From NCBI GenBank assembly GCA_946902875.1, contig OX336355.1:12309347-12373346 (forward strand): a stretch of DNA of 64,000 nt. The letters run 5' to 3'. The stretch comes from Nematopogon swammerdamellus. Its lineage: Eukaryota; Arthropoda; Insecta; Lepidoptera; Adelidae. This document shows, piece after piece, positions 32,261-41,165 of this stretch. A program made the translations under genes and the position numbers. Within the stretch, counting starts at the first letter, position 1. The number at the start of each line of letters is the position of its first letter. The notes under the pieces were generated by a model. That model was given only the letters and a program-made list of their open reading frames with translations, was not told the DNA's origin and made no database searches.

Positions 32261-34344
32261 TCATAGGGTTTCATCCTAAAAGTGGATAGACTGACACCAT
32301 CAGCACTGCCACCCATGCCGGCGGCGCGTGTGTACCAAAAGTTCCCCATAATAAAAATACACTTACGCTGGCTATTATAGGTTTTGATTAACAGAATGTA
32401 TGACCTTTGTACGGTACTTATTGTGAGCTTATTTCATAGATACTTTATTACCACGATTTCATACAATATAATAAGATATGATCGATCACTTTTCGTGATT
32501 AGAGTCACCGTGAAGGTCATTCAATCGACGTGTGGAAAAATTAGATTTGATGATGCCGTATGATTCGGAAGAATGAGAAGAATTTCAAGGCCCATACGGG
32601 ATTTTGGTGAAAGCTCTACCGTGGCATGTAACTGACATTGAAATGTATTGATATTATGCTTCTTTATTTAAATTCTCACAATGCACTTTTTAAGGCACTG
32701 CTATTAAAAAGTCCAAAGTTTCTACCTATGATTTTATTTGTATGTGGACTCGCAGTGGCTGACCTCGATCACATTTTCTTGTCAAGTCATCTACATAACA
32801 AAACTTCTCCTCTGTATAAATTCCACTCTCTATACTAACACTCCTACATCCCTAAAATATACATATTTATTTTAGTGCAATTCATTAGAAAACATCAAAT
32901 TACCCTGTGACAATACTATATTATACATACAATTTATAAAATTTCCGGTTCCTGAAATATCCCAGACTGTGTCCCAGAATATGTGTTTTTTGTATTTACT
33001 TTTTTATTTATTTATTTATTACTAAAGGGCAAGCCCCAAAATTTAACCATGTAGAATCCGTTCAAAATTTCAAAATACAAAAATACCTACTGACAGAACA
33101 GGGCGTCAGTAATCGAATGCAGAGCATCATATTATAGTGTATTCGCGGAAAGACCCCCCTCCATAACGCTCGCAGCTGCTGAAATGTGCAAAGATCTAAA
33201 AATATATGTTTCAAAATTGTAATAAATAACACTCTTTTTTAAGAGACTGTAACTTTTATTTTCTTACATCACTGAAATCTGTTTATTTCTATGTATTTCT
33301 TTAAAAAAAAGTTTGCAACCCTAACTGCCAGTACTTACGCGAGAAGATTAGATCAGTAAGTCATTCATACAAGCGCATGCCACCTAGAGGTCATGGAACT
33401 CCGTCATTATACTACAGGCAATGCCGGCCACCTGTCATATTAAGTAATTGTTCAGCACTGCTCACACACGCAATCTCCATGGGATTATTATATATTCACT
33501 ACTATTATAAAATATATACAATAATTTGTATAGATGCGTATGTACGTGGTACGTCCGAGAGCGTGGGATGATAACGTTAAGTAGAATGAACGACGAACGC
33601 ATTCGAAATATAGAATCACATCAATTTCATCCGCTAGAGGCGGGGCGAGGGGGAAGTTGGGGCGCGGGGGGGTTCGATCGAACTGAGAACACATCGCTTC
33701 GCATTCGAAAGTGGAAAAATGGCGCTGGGTAATGTATATTCATGTATAAAAATAATAGGCCTCCGTACGGGTTACGGAAACCTAAAAAGTAAGTGTAGAG
33801 GAAATGTGGTTCCGACAATACCGCGAGCGAAGCCAAAGGAAAAATTTTATTTTCAATAAATATTTACTTATTACAGGCCCAGTTGCTTTCAGGAAAATTA
33901 ATCTTCTATTGGCCAATTGTCCGTGTGGTCCAGATATTGTTACAATAATCTTTTCTTACACTTTCTAGTCTAGTAGATATGGTGTAAGCTAGAAACTAAA
34001 CTGCTTCTGTTGCGCCTGCATGCAGTGTATAGCATGCAATTTGAAATGCAATCTGCGGACAGTGCAATTTTGTGATGCAACTCTGATATTATGCCTCTCG
34101 TCTCCAGTACAGCAGCCGCGGTGCAAACGTTTTACAGGGCTATTAGCGAGTGTTGTAAAATTATAGATAAATCACTGGTGCGTCTCAAGCATAAGCTGTG
34201 GATCTGGTAGTTAATTAATTATTTTAATTAATTATAATTCACGGCATGATGTGAACAACAATTCTCTATCTAGGTTAAATATTATTTACTATGGAATTTA
34301 AATTTAAGTTTAATTATACAGCGAAACATTTGTCATAAAGAACC
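32261..34344. other. No gene seen
   Basis: AT-rich. A GC-richer stretch at 33540-33700 has open frames on both strands but no splice support. No repeat recognised with confidence. Confidence 0.4.
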
Positions 34345-34676
34345 TCAAAAAAAGATCAAGTGCGAGTCAAACTCGCGCACCGAGGGTTCCGTATCGCCAT
34401 GTCATGGTCAGCGCTGCTTCATACTGTTTTCGGTAGATGGCAGGCATACACTTTTTAGTTTCTTGTATGGGGACCCCCGTGGATGTTTTACTTTTTCTCA
34501 TTTTTATTATTTGTTGTTATATCGGCCATATATTCTGTGAAAATTTCAACGGGCTAAGCTATTACGGTTCAAGAGATACAGTCCTCGGACAGACAGACGG
34601 ACAGGCAGGCAGACAGACAGACAGACGGCGTAGGCTTAGTAGTAGGGTCCCGTACGACGGATACGGAACCCTAAAT
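34345..34676 (+). repeat. CGGCCAAGTGCGAGTC repeat, complete copy
   Basis: Starts GATCAAGTGCGAGTCAAACT, CGCGCACCGAGGGTTCCGTA. Middle ATTTGTTGTTATATCGGCC and GTGAAAATTTCAACGGGC. A CAGACAGA tract follows, then TAGTAGTAGGGTCCCGTACG and GATACGGAACCCTAAAT. A 110-codon frame through it is incidental. Confidence 0.85.
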
Positions 34677-34904
34677 TACAGTCTTCATTTCTTCAAGTAC
34701 CTAGGCTTGCCTAGATCGGCGATAACTTCCTGCATGGAAAGAGCTTCGCAGGTCGCACTGGAAGTCTGATACAGAATTTGGAGCACCTTCAAACCCACCG
34801 CCTCCCGAGCGCACCATCCTCGCGGATATAGCACTCGCATCATGTTCTCATCGCTTGTTAGAGCAAAATATATAATCCGAGTCCGATGCACGCACAGGGA
34901 TATA

Positions 34905-35371
34905 CAGGGTGTTTCAGGATAGGCTTGAGAAACTTCAGGAATAGGAAGTAATCATTATTAGAAGAAAAAAATCCTTATCATTAAAATCGAAATTTCGTAC
35001 TTTTTTCTTCATACAAAAATTGGAAATTGTTTTAAAAATTCGATGTGCAGTGACTATAGGGAGGTGCTGTCTAGGTCTAGGTAGTGCAATGACCTAGTCC
35101 AGTCCCATTTTTCTTTTGGTGTGTGCCAATTAAGTGTTTGGAATTTACCTACATGCAGTTCAATTCTACTAGTTAAAAATTGCAATTTAGTAATTTTATT
35201 TTTATTTAATAAAGGCGGATGTTAACCGTCCACCAAATCTCGATGAAACGATTTTCACCAAAAAGTACTATAAAATGGCCGAACCTGGGAAAAAGTTTCA
35301 GAGCTTTTCCTCTTCAAATATGGACCCCTTTCGAACCCTGAAGTTACGAAACCCTATCCTGGAACACCCTG
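34905..35371. mobile_element. 467-bp TIR element with CAGGGTG ends
   Basis: CAGGGTGTTTCAGGATAGG at the left and CCTATCCTGGAACACCCTG at the right form inverted ends with about one mismatch. TATA lies on both sides (34901-34904, 35372-35375). No ORF of note. The ends resemble those of the 4609-5752 fold-back. Confidence 0.8.
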
Positions 35372-35652
35372 TATAAAATATATTTGTTTTCCAAACCCTA
35401 AATTTGGTCACGTTGCCTTAAATAAGTTTTTATAACTAAATTCAGAGGCATGTTCATGATGTTTTTCTATTAAGCGAAGTTAATCAAATCGTGTTTTCAA
35501 AAAGCGATCGATCTGTGCTAATAGATGAAGTATTACTTAAATTAAAACTGAATCTGTCAGGTGAGTAATATTTGTGGTAAACTTCTTGAAATTCGAGTCA
35601 GACGCAGCCTCACGTCAACTTAACGAAGACGCGCAAATATGTATACATACAT

Positions 35653-35953
35653 ACCACACGCTGTATCCCGACAATCGGGGTAAGCAGAGTAGTCGTGTTG
35701 TGCTGCAAGAACTCTTCTAAATTACAAGACAACACCGACCACCACATTTAGCAAAGTATTAGGACAAGACAACTATCAAGCAGCAAGTAAGGCACGAAGA
35801 CCCACCTGCTACATGACTCGGTGGAAGGACCGTGCCAAGGTGAGAGGTGACTATCCTGTCGCCCTTATGCACGGCATCTTAATCGCCTTTTACGACATGC
35901 ACGCAGAGAGATGCAGTGGGGCTATTCTTTTAATGTACCGACCCCACACGGTA
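35653..35953 (-). repeat. Type D SINE-like repeat with stem-loop head
   Basis: Same organisation as 28238-28553 and 28946-29252. The head on the minus strand is GTGTGGGGTCGGTACATTAA; the body ends GGGATACAGCGTGTGGTATG next to a TATGTATG-like stretch. Confidence 0.75.
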
Positions 35954-36496
35954 CCACGCGCGTTGGACAGTTTCACGCGCAAATAGAGCGGGCCAATCCC
36001 ACACGAGGGGTCCTACCTAACGAGGTACACCGGCTTCTGAAGATGTCCCCATCTGTCTGTCTGTCTGTCTGTCGTCGTCCTAACCTACTTCGCCTACCAA
36101 CTACCATACTACAAACTGATACACTACCAAAATACAAAAACCATACAAGACAATAAGGTATTAAGTGGGTTTAAAGTTATGCAAAACAATCACCATATTT
36201 TATTTCAATGCCGTATGGGCAATATTTAATTTGAATAACCCACGCAGAACTTTGCCTAGTATTGAAAGACCATGCCTTTAAGTGTGTTTTCTAAAGTTAT
36301 CGTCGCTTGTGAATAATGCCCCGAGGCATTAAACTCGCCTTTCGCGTCCTATGTACATAATGGTGGGCAATAAAGAATATTTTACTTAACGTATTGCTTA
36401 CTTACCGTACCCACCGTTCATAGTATTGAGTTCATAGTGGGCAAAATGTTTTAGGTAGGCTTGACTTAGGTATCTGATGGATGTATTCCGTCATAA
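35954..36496. other. No gene seen
   Basis: Contains a GTCT microsatellite at about 36052-36072. At 36300-36380 it has blocks (GAGGCATTAAACTCGCCTTT, GGGCAATAAAGAATATTT) that look like a LINE 3' end; this is a weak call. Confidence 0.35.
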
Positions 36497-36757
36497 GAAA
36501 AACCGGCCAAGTGCGAGCCGAACTGGCGCATCGAGAGTTCCATACCACTACTTAAAAAGGTTTTATCTTTTGATTGCGTTGACTTAGAAGAGACCGTAGA
36601 CTTTAGTATTGGATATTAATTTCAACTTGATACATCTACCCCAATCCTGAGAAAAATCGTCTTGACACACGGACCGATGGACCGACACGTACTGACAACA
36701 AAGTGACACTACAAATGTTCCGTTTTTTCCCCCTTTTGAGGTACGGAACCCTAAAAA
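36497..36757 (+). repeat. CGGCCAAGTGCGAGTC repeat, short copy
   Basis: Starts AAAACCGGCCAAGTGCGAGC, CGAACTGGCGCATCGAGAGT and ends CCCCCTTTTGAGGTACGGAA, CCCTAAAAAAG. Confidence 0.85.
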
Positions 36758-37309
36758 AGAAGAAATAATTTTCATCGTGTTAATTTATTGTTAACTTTAT
36801 CGTTTCTATTTTGAATAACATGTACCTGGGATTCGACTTCTTGCATGAAAGGCAAAAACCGTGTCTTGCTTTTGCCTTGCCACCTTACCACCTATCCATC
36901 ATCAAACATTTACACGATCCGTTTTCTCTGCGTACCCCTTGAGAAGCAGGCGTGAAATTATGTACTTATATGTACTTATGTATAAATAACAAAACCCAAT
37001 TTGTATCTACAAATTGGTTAGGCACACCTGTCAAGGCACATACAGAATAACATCTCTTGGGCAAGCGTTTATTTCATCAGACATCTAAAATCATGCACAA
37101 TTTAACCCAACTTAACCTCTGGCATGGCACTCAAGCTGTACAGAGTTGTCAATATTCATGTCATTTGGAAATGATTAAATATTCGAGTTTTGGGTAATAT
37201 CCATTGTGCATATTTCGTTGGAGTGAAAAAGTTCAAGGCGTTAAAAATTTATAGCAGAGAGAGGTCAGTTCTGACATATGTACCTACTCATAGGCACACA
37301 TTAGTTGGT

Positions 37310-37500
37310 AGCGTTCGTTATTATCATCGGCCCGTATCGGTCCACTGCTAGACATAGGCCTCTCCCAAGGGACGCCACCACACGCGGTCTTTTCTCCCTT
37401 CTCATCCCTGCTCACACAAAGATTTGGGGATCAGGTCCTGCTTGGCGTACTGCTCGCACCTGTGGAATGGTTCCGCCAAATACTTACTAGCTTGCGCCCT
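37310..37500 (-). pseudogene. RTE-type LINE, 3' fragment
   Basis: TCGGTCCACTGCTAGACATA, GGCCTCTCCCAAGG on the plus strand is the inverse of the RTE C-terminal coding region and stop also seen at 13285-13430. It is too diverged to read a continuous protein. Confidence 0.5.
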
Positions 37501-37537
37501 GGGGCCTGGACTCAATCATGTGTCGTGCCGTGCGACT

Positions 37538-37700
37538 AGCGGGTGACCCCGAAGTGTCCCGCGATCTAGAACCACTGCAACTCCGCAGAGATGTCGGCTC
37601 CCTAAGTGTGTAAGCAATCCCTATGGAATAAGCGATAGAATCGCTTATTCCATAGGGATTGCTCGGAGGAGCTGCTTAACGCGACACATGTCAGGCTTTA
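37538..37700 (+). pseudogene. LINE reverse transcriptase tail fragment with inverted duplication
   Basis: GGGTGACCCCGAAGTGTCCC, GCGATCTAGAACCACTGCAA matches the start of the 18138-18568 fragment. It then reaches AAGTGTGT, where 18208 goes straight to TCTATCGCTTATTCC. Here an extra inverted copy intervenes (37614-37639) before the expected sequence continues into CGGAGGAGCTG. Only about 110 bases of LINE remain. Confidence 0.65.
37614..37662. repeat. Perfect 23-bp inverted duplication
   Basis: Arms 37614-37636 and 37640-37662 are perfect reverse complements (GCAATCCCTATGGAATAAGC... and its mirror) with a three-base loop. The right arm is the original LINE sequence and the left arm is the added copy. 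Confidence 0.85.
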
Positions 37701-38592
37701 ATAAAAAATAATTCATATGGTACATAGTACACTACGCTTAAATTTGTCCAATTTTGTTTTTACAATTATTACACCCACAAAGAAGAGCCGGCAAGAAACT
37801 TCGCAGGGGTCTTCGATTACAATACGTTGTGGCTATCTACACAATAGACACCGCTTACAGTGTTAGAATATAGTTTGAGAGCTAGAATAACTATAATTTA
37901 CGCTTGATAATTCTGACCACATAAAATCAAAAGTAAAAGTAAAAGTAAAAATAAAATCAGGTGTATAGAGCCTTTATCAGAAATGTTTCATACATATCGT
38001 ATCAAATCATGTCAGTTAGTAATTTTCATACCACATTTTAGTACAATGTCTGAAAAAGATTTCAAGTCAACTCAGGTTCAAGCGGCAAAAGCAAAAAATA
38101 GCGGCCCGGGCGGCGACTCCCTTTTAATGCCGAAACGTACGAAGCGATTTGATTACTAAAGTTTGCTCAAAATTAGCACCGTTCTCGGATGTTGTAAGGT
38201 GTGCATGAAATTTGTGAAGACAACGCTAAGTCGTATCTTAATTTTAGAATTAGGCAACATTGACAGATGCGGTTTGCAAGTATAAAGTGTGTCGGTGCTG
38301 TATGCCTATGGCAAGCAATCATTTTGTATAGGCAGACATTTTCATTGTGTGGGCAGTAAATTTTTCTGCGTTTAGCGCAACAAGGTTTTCGTTCACTGCT
38401 CTGTCCTTTGGTAAGATATCGTGATTATAAACAACTCTAATCATCCCGAGATACACCAGATTTCATTAGTGCCTACAAATTGAATCAGCAGTTTTGGAGT
38501 TTATCCGCTACAGTACAGACCGTTATATTTTGTAATAGTGAAAAAATACAATAACTAACATAAATACTTGGAGGCATAAATAGCTTCATTTT
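37701..38592. other. No gene seen
   Basis: Contains a LINE 3' trace at 37770-37815 (AAGAAGAGCCGGCAAGAAAC). Otherwise no supported feature. Confidence 0.35.
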
Positions 38593-38955
38593 TAGGGTTC
38601 CCTATCCATATGGAAGCCTATTACTAAGCCTACGCCGTATGTCTTGTCTGTCTGTCCGTCCGTTCGAGGGCTGTTTTTTTACAGAAAATATGTTATTATG
38701 GCGGATGTGCCAACAAATAATAAAAAATAAAACAAAATATAAAAATTAATCGGTCCCCATACAAGAAACGTGCGAAGAATCGATTAGTAGGTACATATTC
38801 ACGCTACTGAATAATAGATGGCGCCACAGGTATTTATATTTTGCATTATAGAAAGGAAAAATATTTACGAATATGTTTTTGACTGATATGGTATAGCGGA
38901 TCTACGGAACGCTCCGTGCGCGCGCGGGTAAAACTCGCACTTGACGGATTTTATA
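38593..38955 (-). repeat. CGGCCAAGTGCGAGTC repeat, diverged copy
   Basis: Opens TAGGGTTCCCTATCC, CTAAGCCTACGCCGTATGTC and closes GCGGGTAAAACTCGCACTTG, ACGGATTTT, the inverse of the family consensus. Confidence 0.7.
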
Positions 38956-39178
38956 AAGGAGCCTGAAGTGATGAACGTATGACCTACCTACTACTACACT
39001 ATGACGTACTTACTTAGCCTTACTACACTTTGATCCTTCACTTTGATCACGTCGGAGCTTATTTTTGATCGTGTCGAAAACTTTCACCATATTTTTGGAT
39101 GACAATAAGGACTTGCATTCTTATCCGGCTACACCAGCTGGCCACACTGACCTAATGGCATAATTTGGTTTGTTTCAG

Positions 39179-39301
39179 ACCATACGGAGTCCACTTGCGT
39201 GCTGGAATCCGATTTCGGGTTCACCATCAACTGTGCTTTCAAGAAATCTGGACTCTTCCGAGTGAGGAATCTGGGTGGCATTAAGGCACACGTTGGGTTA
39301 G
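39179..39301 (+). CDS. Candidate upstream exon (possibly of the CPAP1-like gene)
   Basis: Open segment of 123 nt between a good 3' splice site (TTGGTTTGTTTCAG) and a good donor (TTAG|GTGAGG). Read with a leading phase-1 base it gives HTESTCVLESDFGFTINCAF, KKSGLFRVRNLGGIKAHVGL. It ends in phase 1, which fits an acceptor at 41025 where the next exon supplies GT to make a Gly codon. The exon is therefore symmetrical (1-1). I do not recognise the sequence. The minus strand is also open here, and a LINE fragment lies 120 bp downstream, so a transposon origin is possible. Confidence 0.35.
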
Positions 39302-39417
39302 GTGAGGCCATCACTATCATCAATACTATTAATAAATCTGTATGGTCACGGCGCAAGTTACTTAGTTCTAAGAGACATTGCGTTTGTAGACTATGTATGA
39401 TACTAAAATTGAAAATA

Positions 39418-40055
39418 CTAAAAAAAAACTAAATTGACTATTTTTAGAAATCTTTTCTGTGTTCCTCCATAACTCTTAGTCATAATTTTATCCCAGTGGG
39501 CAAACATTCCGCCGCACAGGCTTTTTGAAAGCCCTGCGATAATCTCGTTCGAGCTTATCACGAGTCTGTCGGAATCCGAATACCCTGGAGGGCGTAAAAG
39601 TCTGTGCAACCGCATGAGCTGCCTGAAGATGTTGTTGTACTGGACTCTTACACCATTATACGCCCCTTTTGTGTACGCCGTCCACAGTTGGCACGTGTAG
39701 AAGGTTTGGCAATATGCCCTGAAAAGGGTAATTTTCACCTCCTCAGGGCATTTGCCAAACCTCCTAGCCGCCATATTGCCAACCACGGATAATGCCCTCC
39801 GCTGCCTCTCAATATCAGCATCATCTTTCAGGTTGGAGGCCAGCACGTGACCAAGGTACTGTTCAACCCGTTTTATGACTGAGCCATTTAGATATACTGG
39901 CGGAACATGGTTCGGTCCAGCACGGTGTTTGAATACCATCATTTCAGTATTTTTGACGTTGTACGCGAGCCTATGTTCCGTCGTGTATCTCTCGCACACT
40001 GTTAAGAGTCTTCGAAGTCCTTTGATCGATGGACTCAGCAACACCATGTCGTCGT
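39418..40055 (-). pseudogene. Non-LTR retrotransposon reverse transcriptase, C-terminal half
   Basis: About 210 residues in one frame, from DDMVLLSPSIKGLRRLLTVC through TEMMVFKHRAGPNHVPPVYL, EQYLGHVLASNLKDDADIER, RRALSVVGNMAARRFGKCPE, EVKITLFRAYCQTFYTCQLW, YNNIFRQLMRLHRLLRPPG. This is the region from the catalytic Y-A-D-D box to the thumb of an arthropod LINE reverse transcriptase. It is truncated exactly at the DD of YADD. The 5' part is replaced by type B SINE sequence, which happens to keep the frame open (CWLY before DDM). No fingers or endonuclease domain, so inactive. Confidence 0.85.
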
Positions 40056-40178
40056 ATAGCCAGCAATCCAGGGTAGTCTCCGGTATGGCACCTACATTCT
40101 CGGAAGTGATATTGGCTGGTCGGAGCATGCGCTTTGGCCCCTCCGACTCAGCCATCCATACCGGATTACATAAAAAAA
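40040..40178 (+). repeat. Type B SINE, 3' part
   Basis: CCAGCAATCCAGGGTAGTCT, CCGGTATGGCACCTACATTC, TCGGAAGTGATATTGGCTGG, CATACCGGATTACATAAAAA: the 3' half of type B with its A-run. It is joined at about 40053-40056 to the LINE fragment, with a short TAC overlap. Confidence 0.8.
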
Positions 40179-40763
40179 AACATGATGCTGTGTTAATCCA
40201 CAAACAACAGAGAGAAGCATTTCGAATGTAATCTATGATTTATTTTCACAAATCTTTCGTTCTTATCACAGCAATAGGTTTGCGAACCTTGCCAAACAAA
40301 CAATCCCAGTTCCCGATTAATCTTTACAACATACTTGCAACAGAGCAGGTGAATGGCCAGTATTTTATCACATCGATTCTAAGTGATTGTTTTTGCCGTG
40401 AGCCTGTTAATATCTAGCAATAGTTCGTGCAGCTAATGACTGACGAGTTCTGTTTTGCCTGTATAGTTCAAATTATGATACCATAATATTGGCTTTTGGG
40501 TATGAAACTTGCAAACTTCGAAACAAGCAGAATAAGATTATATTCTATGAGTTGATGTTCCAGTCGAGTAAACAATCAACAATAAAAAAATACTTATTTC
40601 AAAGTTCTACGGTTATGTGGTTTGCATTAAAAAGGCTCATGTGAGGATTATTATCAGTATCGTACTTACGCATAACTGCAACCGGTGCGGCTTCTTTTTT
40701 TTTTTAATGCAATAAAAAACATTTTATGAAGCAGATAAAATGTTTTTTTATGTATGTAGATAT
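40179..40763. other. No gene seen
   Basis: AT-rich, no supported feature. Confidence 0.35.
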
Positions 40764-41012
40764 CTAAAGTTTGATTTTACATGGCGATAAAATACCTATG
40801 TATGACAAAATCATATCCCGTAGGTTACGACGCCCCCCATTGTCAATACACTGGGTAAACCGAGTTCTGGCGTTTTTATTACTCCTTCCAGTATAACGAC
40901 GGGTAGGTACGTTGGCCGTTTCTTCCCGAATGATGGCCTTCACATCTTCTAGGGTCTTTGGGCGATTGGCGTAAACGCGGGTTTTGAAATAACCATGAGT
41001 ATTAACCATGCG
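40764..41012 (-). pseudogene. mariner-type transposase, C-terminal fragment
   Basis: The minus strand reads YFKTRVYANRPKTLEDVKAI, IREETANVPTRRYTGRSNKN, ARTRFTQCIDNGGRRNLRDM, IL. This matches the C-terminal end of mariner/Tc1 DDE transposases (VY..RP.TL..LK..I..E......R......R...C....G.H..D.I). Only about 80 residues remain, without catalytic DDE residues or inverted ends. The fragment stops about 15 bp before the acceptor of the next exon. Confidence 0.7.
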
Positions 41013-41025
41013 TACACTATGTCAG

Positions 41026-41165
41026 GTTTCAGCGTTGGAGACGAGCTCGGCTTCGGACAATCGCTAACGAACCTGGACCCGAGTCGCCGCCGCTCCGTTA
41101 GCGTCAGAAACGGACTTCCACCTAATGCCATCGGCGGTCCAACTGTCAACAGCCCTAGGCCAGAG
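41026..41165 (+). CDS. CPAP1-like gene, first confidently read exon
   Basis: Encodes FSVGDELGFGQSLTNLDPSR, RRSVSVRNGLPPNAIGGPTV, NSPRPE and ends at a GAG|GTAACT donor in phase 0, matching the next exon. The start is less sure. The acceptor CTATGTCAG at 41025 has almost no pyrimidine tract because mariner debris ends just upstream, and CAG at 41030-41032 is an alternative. An ATG at 41019 could instead begin a protein, but it would lack a signal peptide. Confidence 0.6.

Noticed and set aside
34437..34769. 110-codon plus ORF with a hydrophobic start resembling a signal peptide
   Set aside because: It lies across the CGGCCAAGTGCGAGTC repeat, and the frame is not kept in the other copies.
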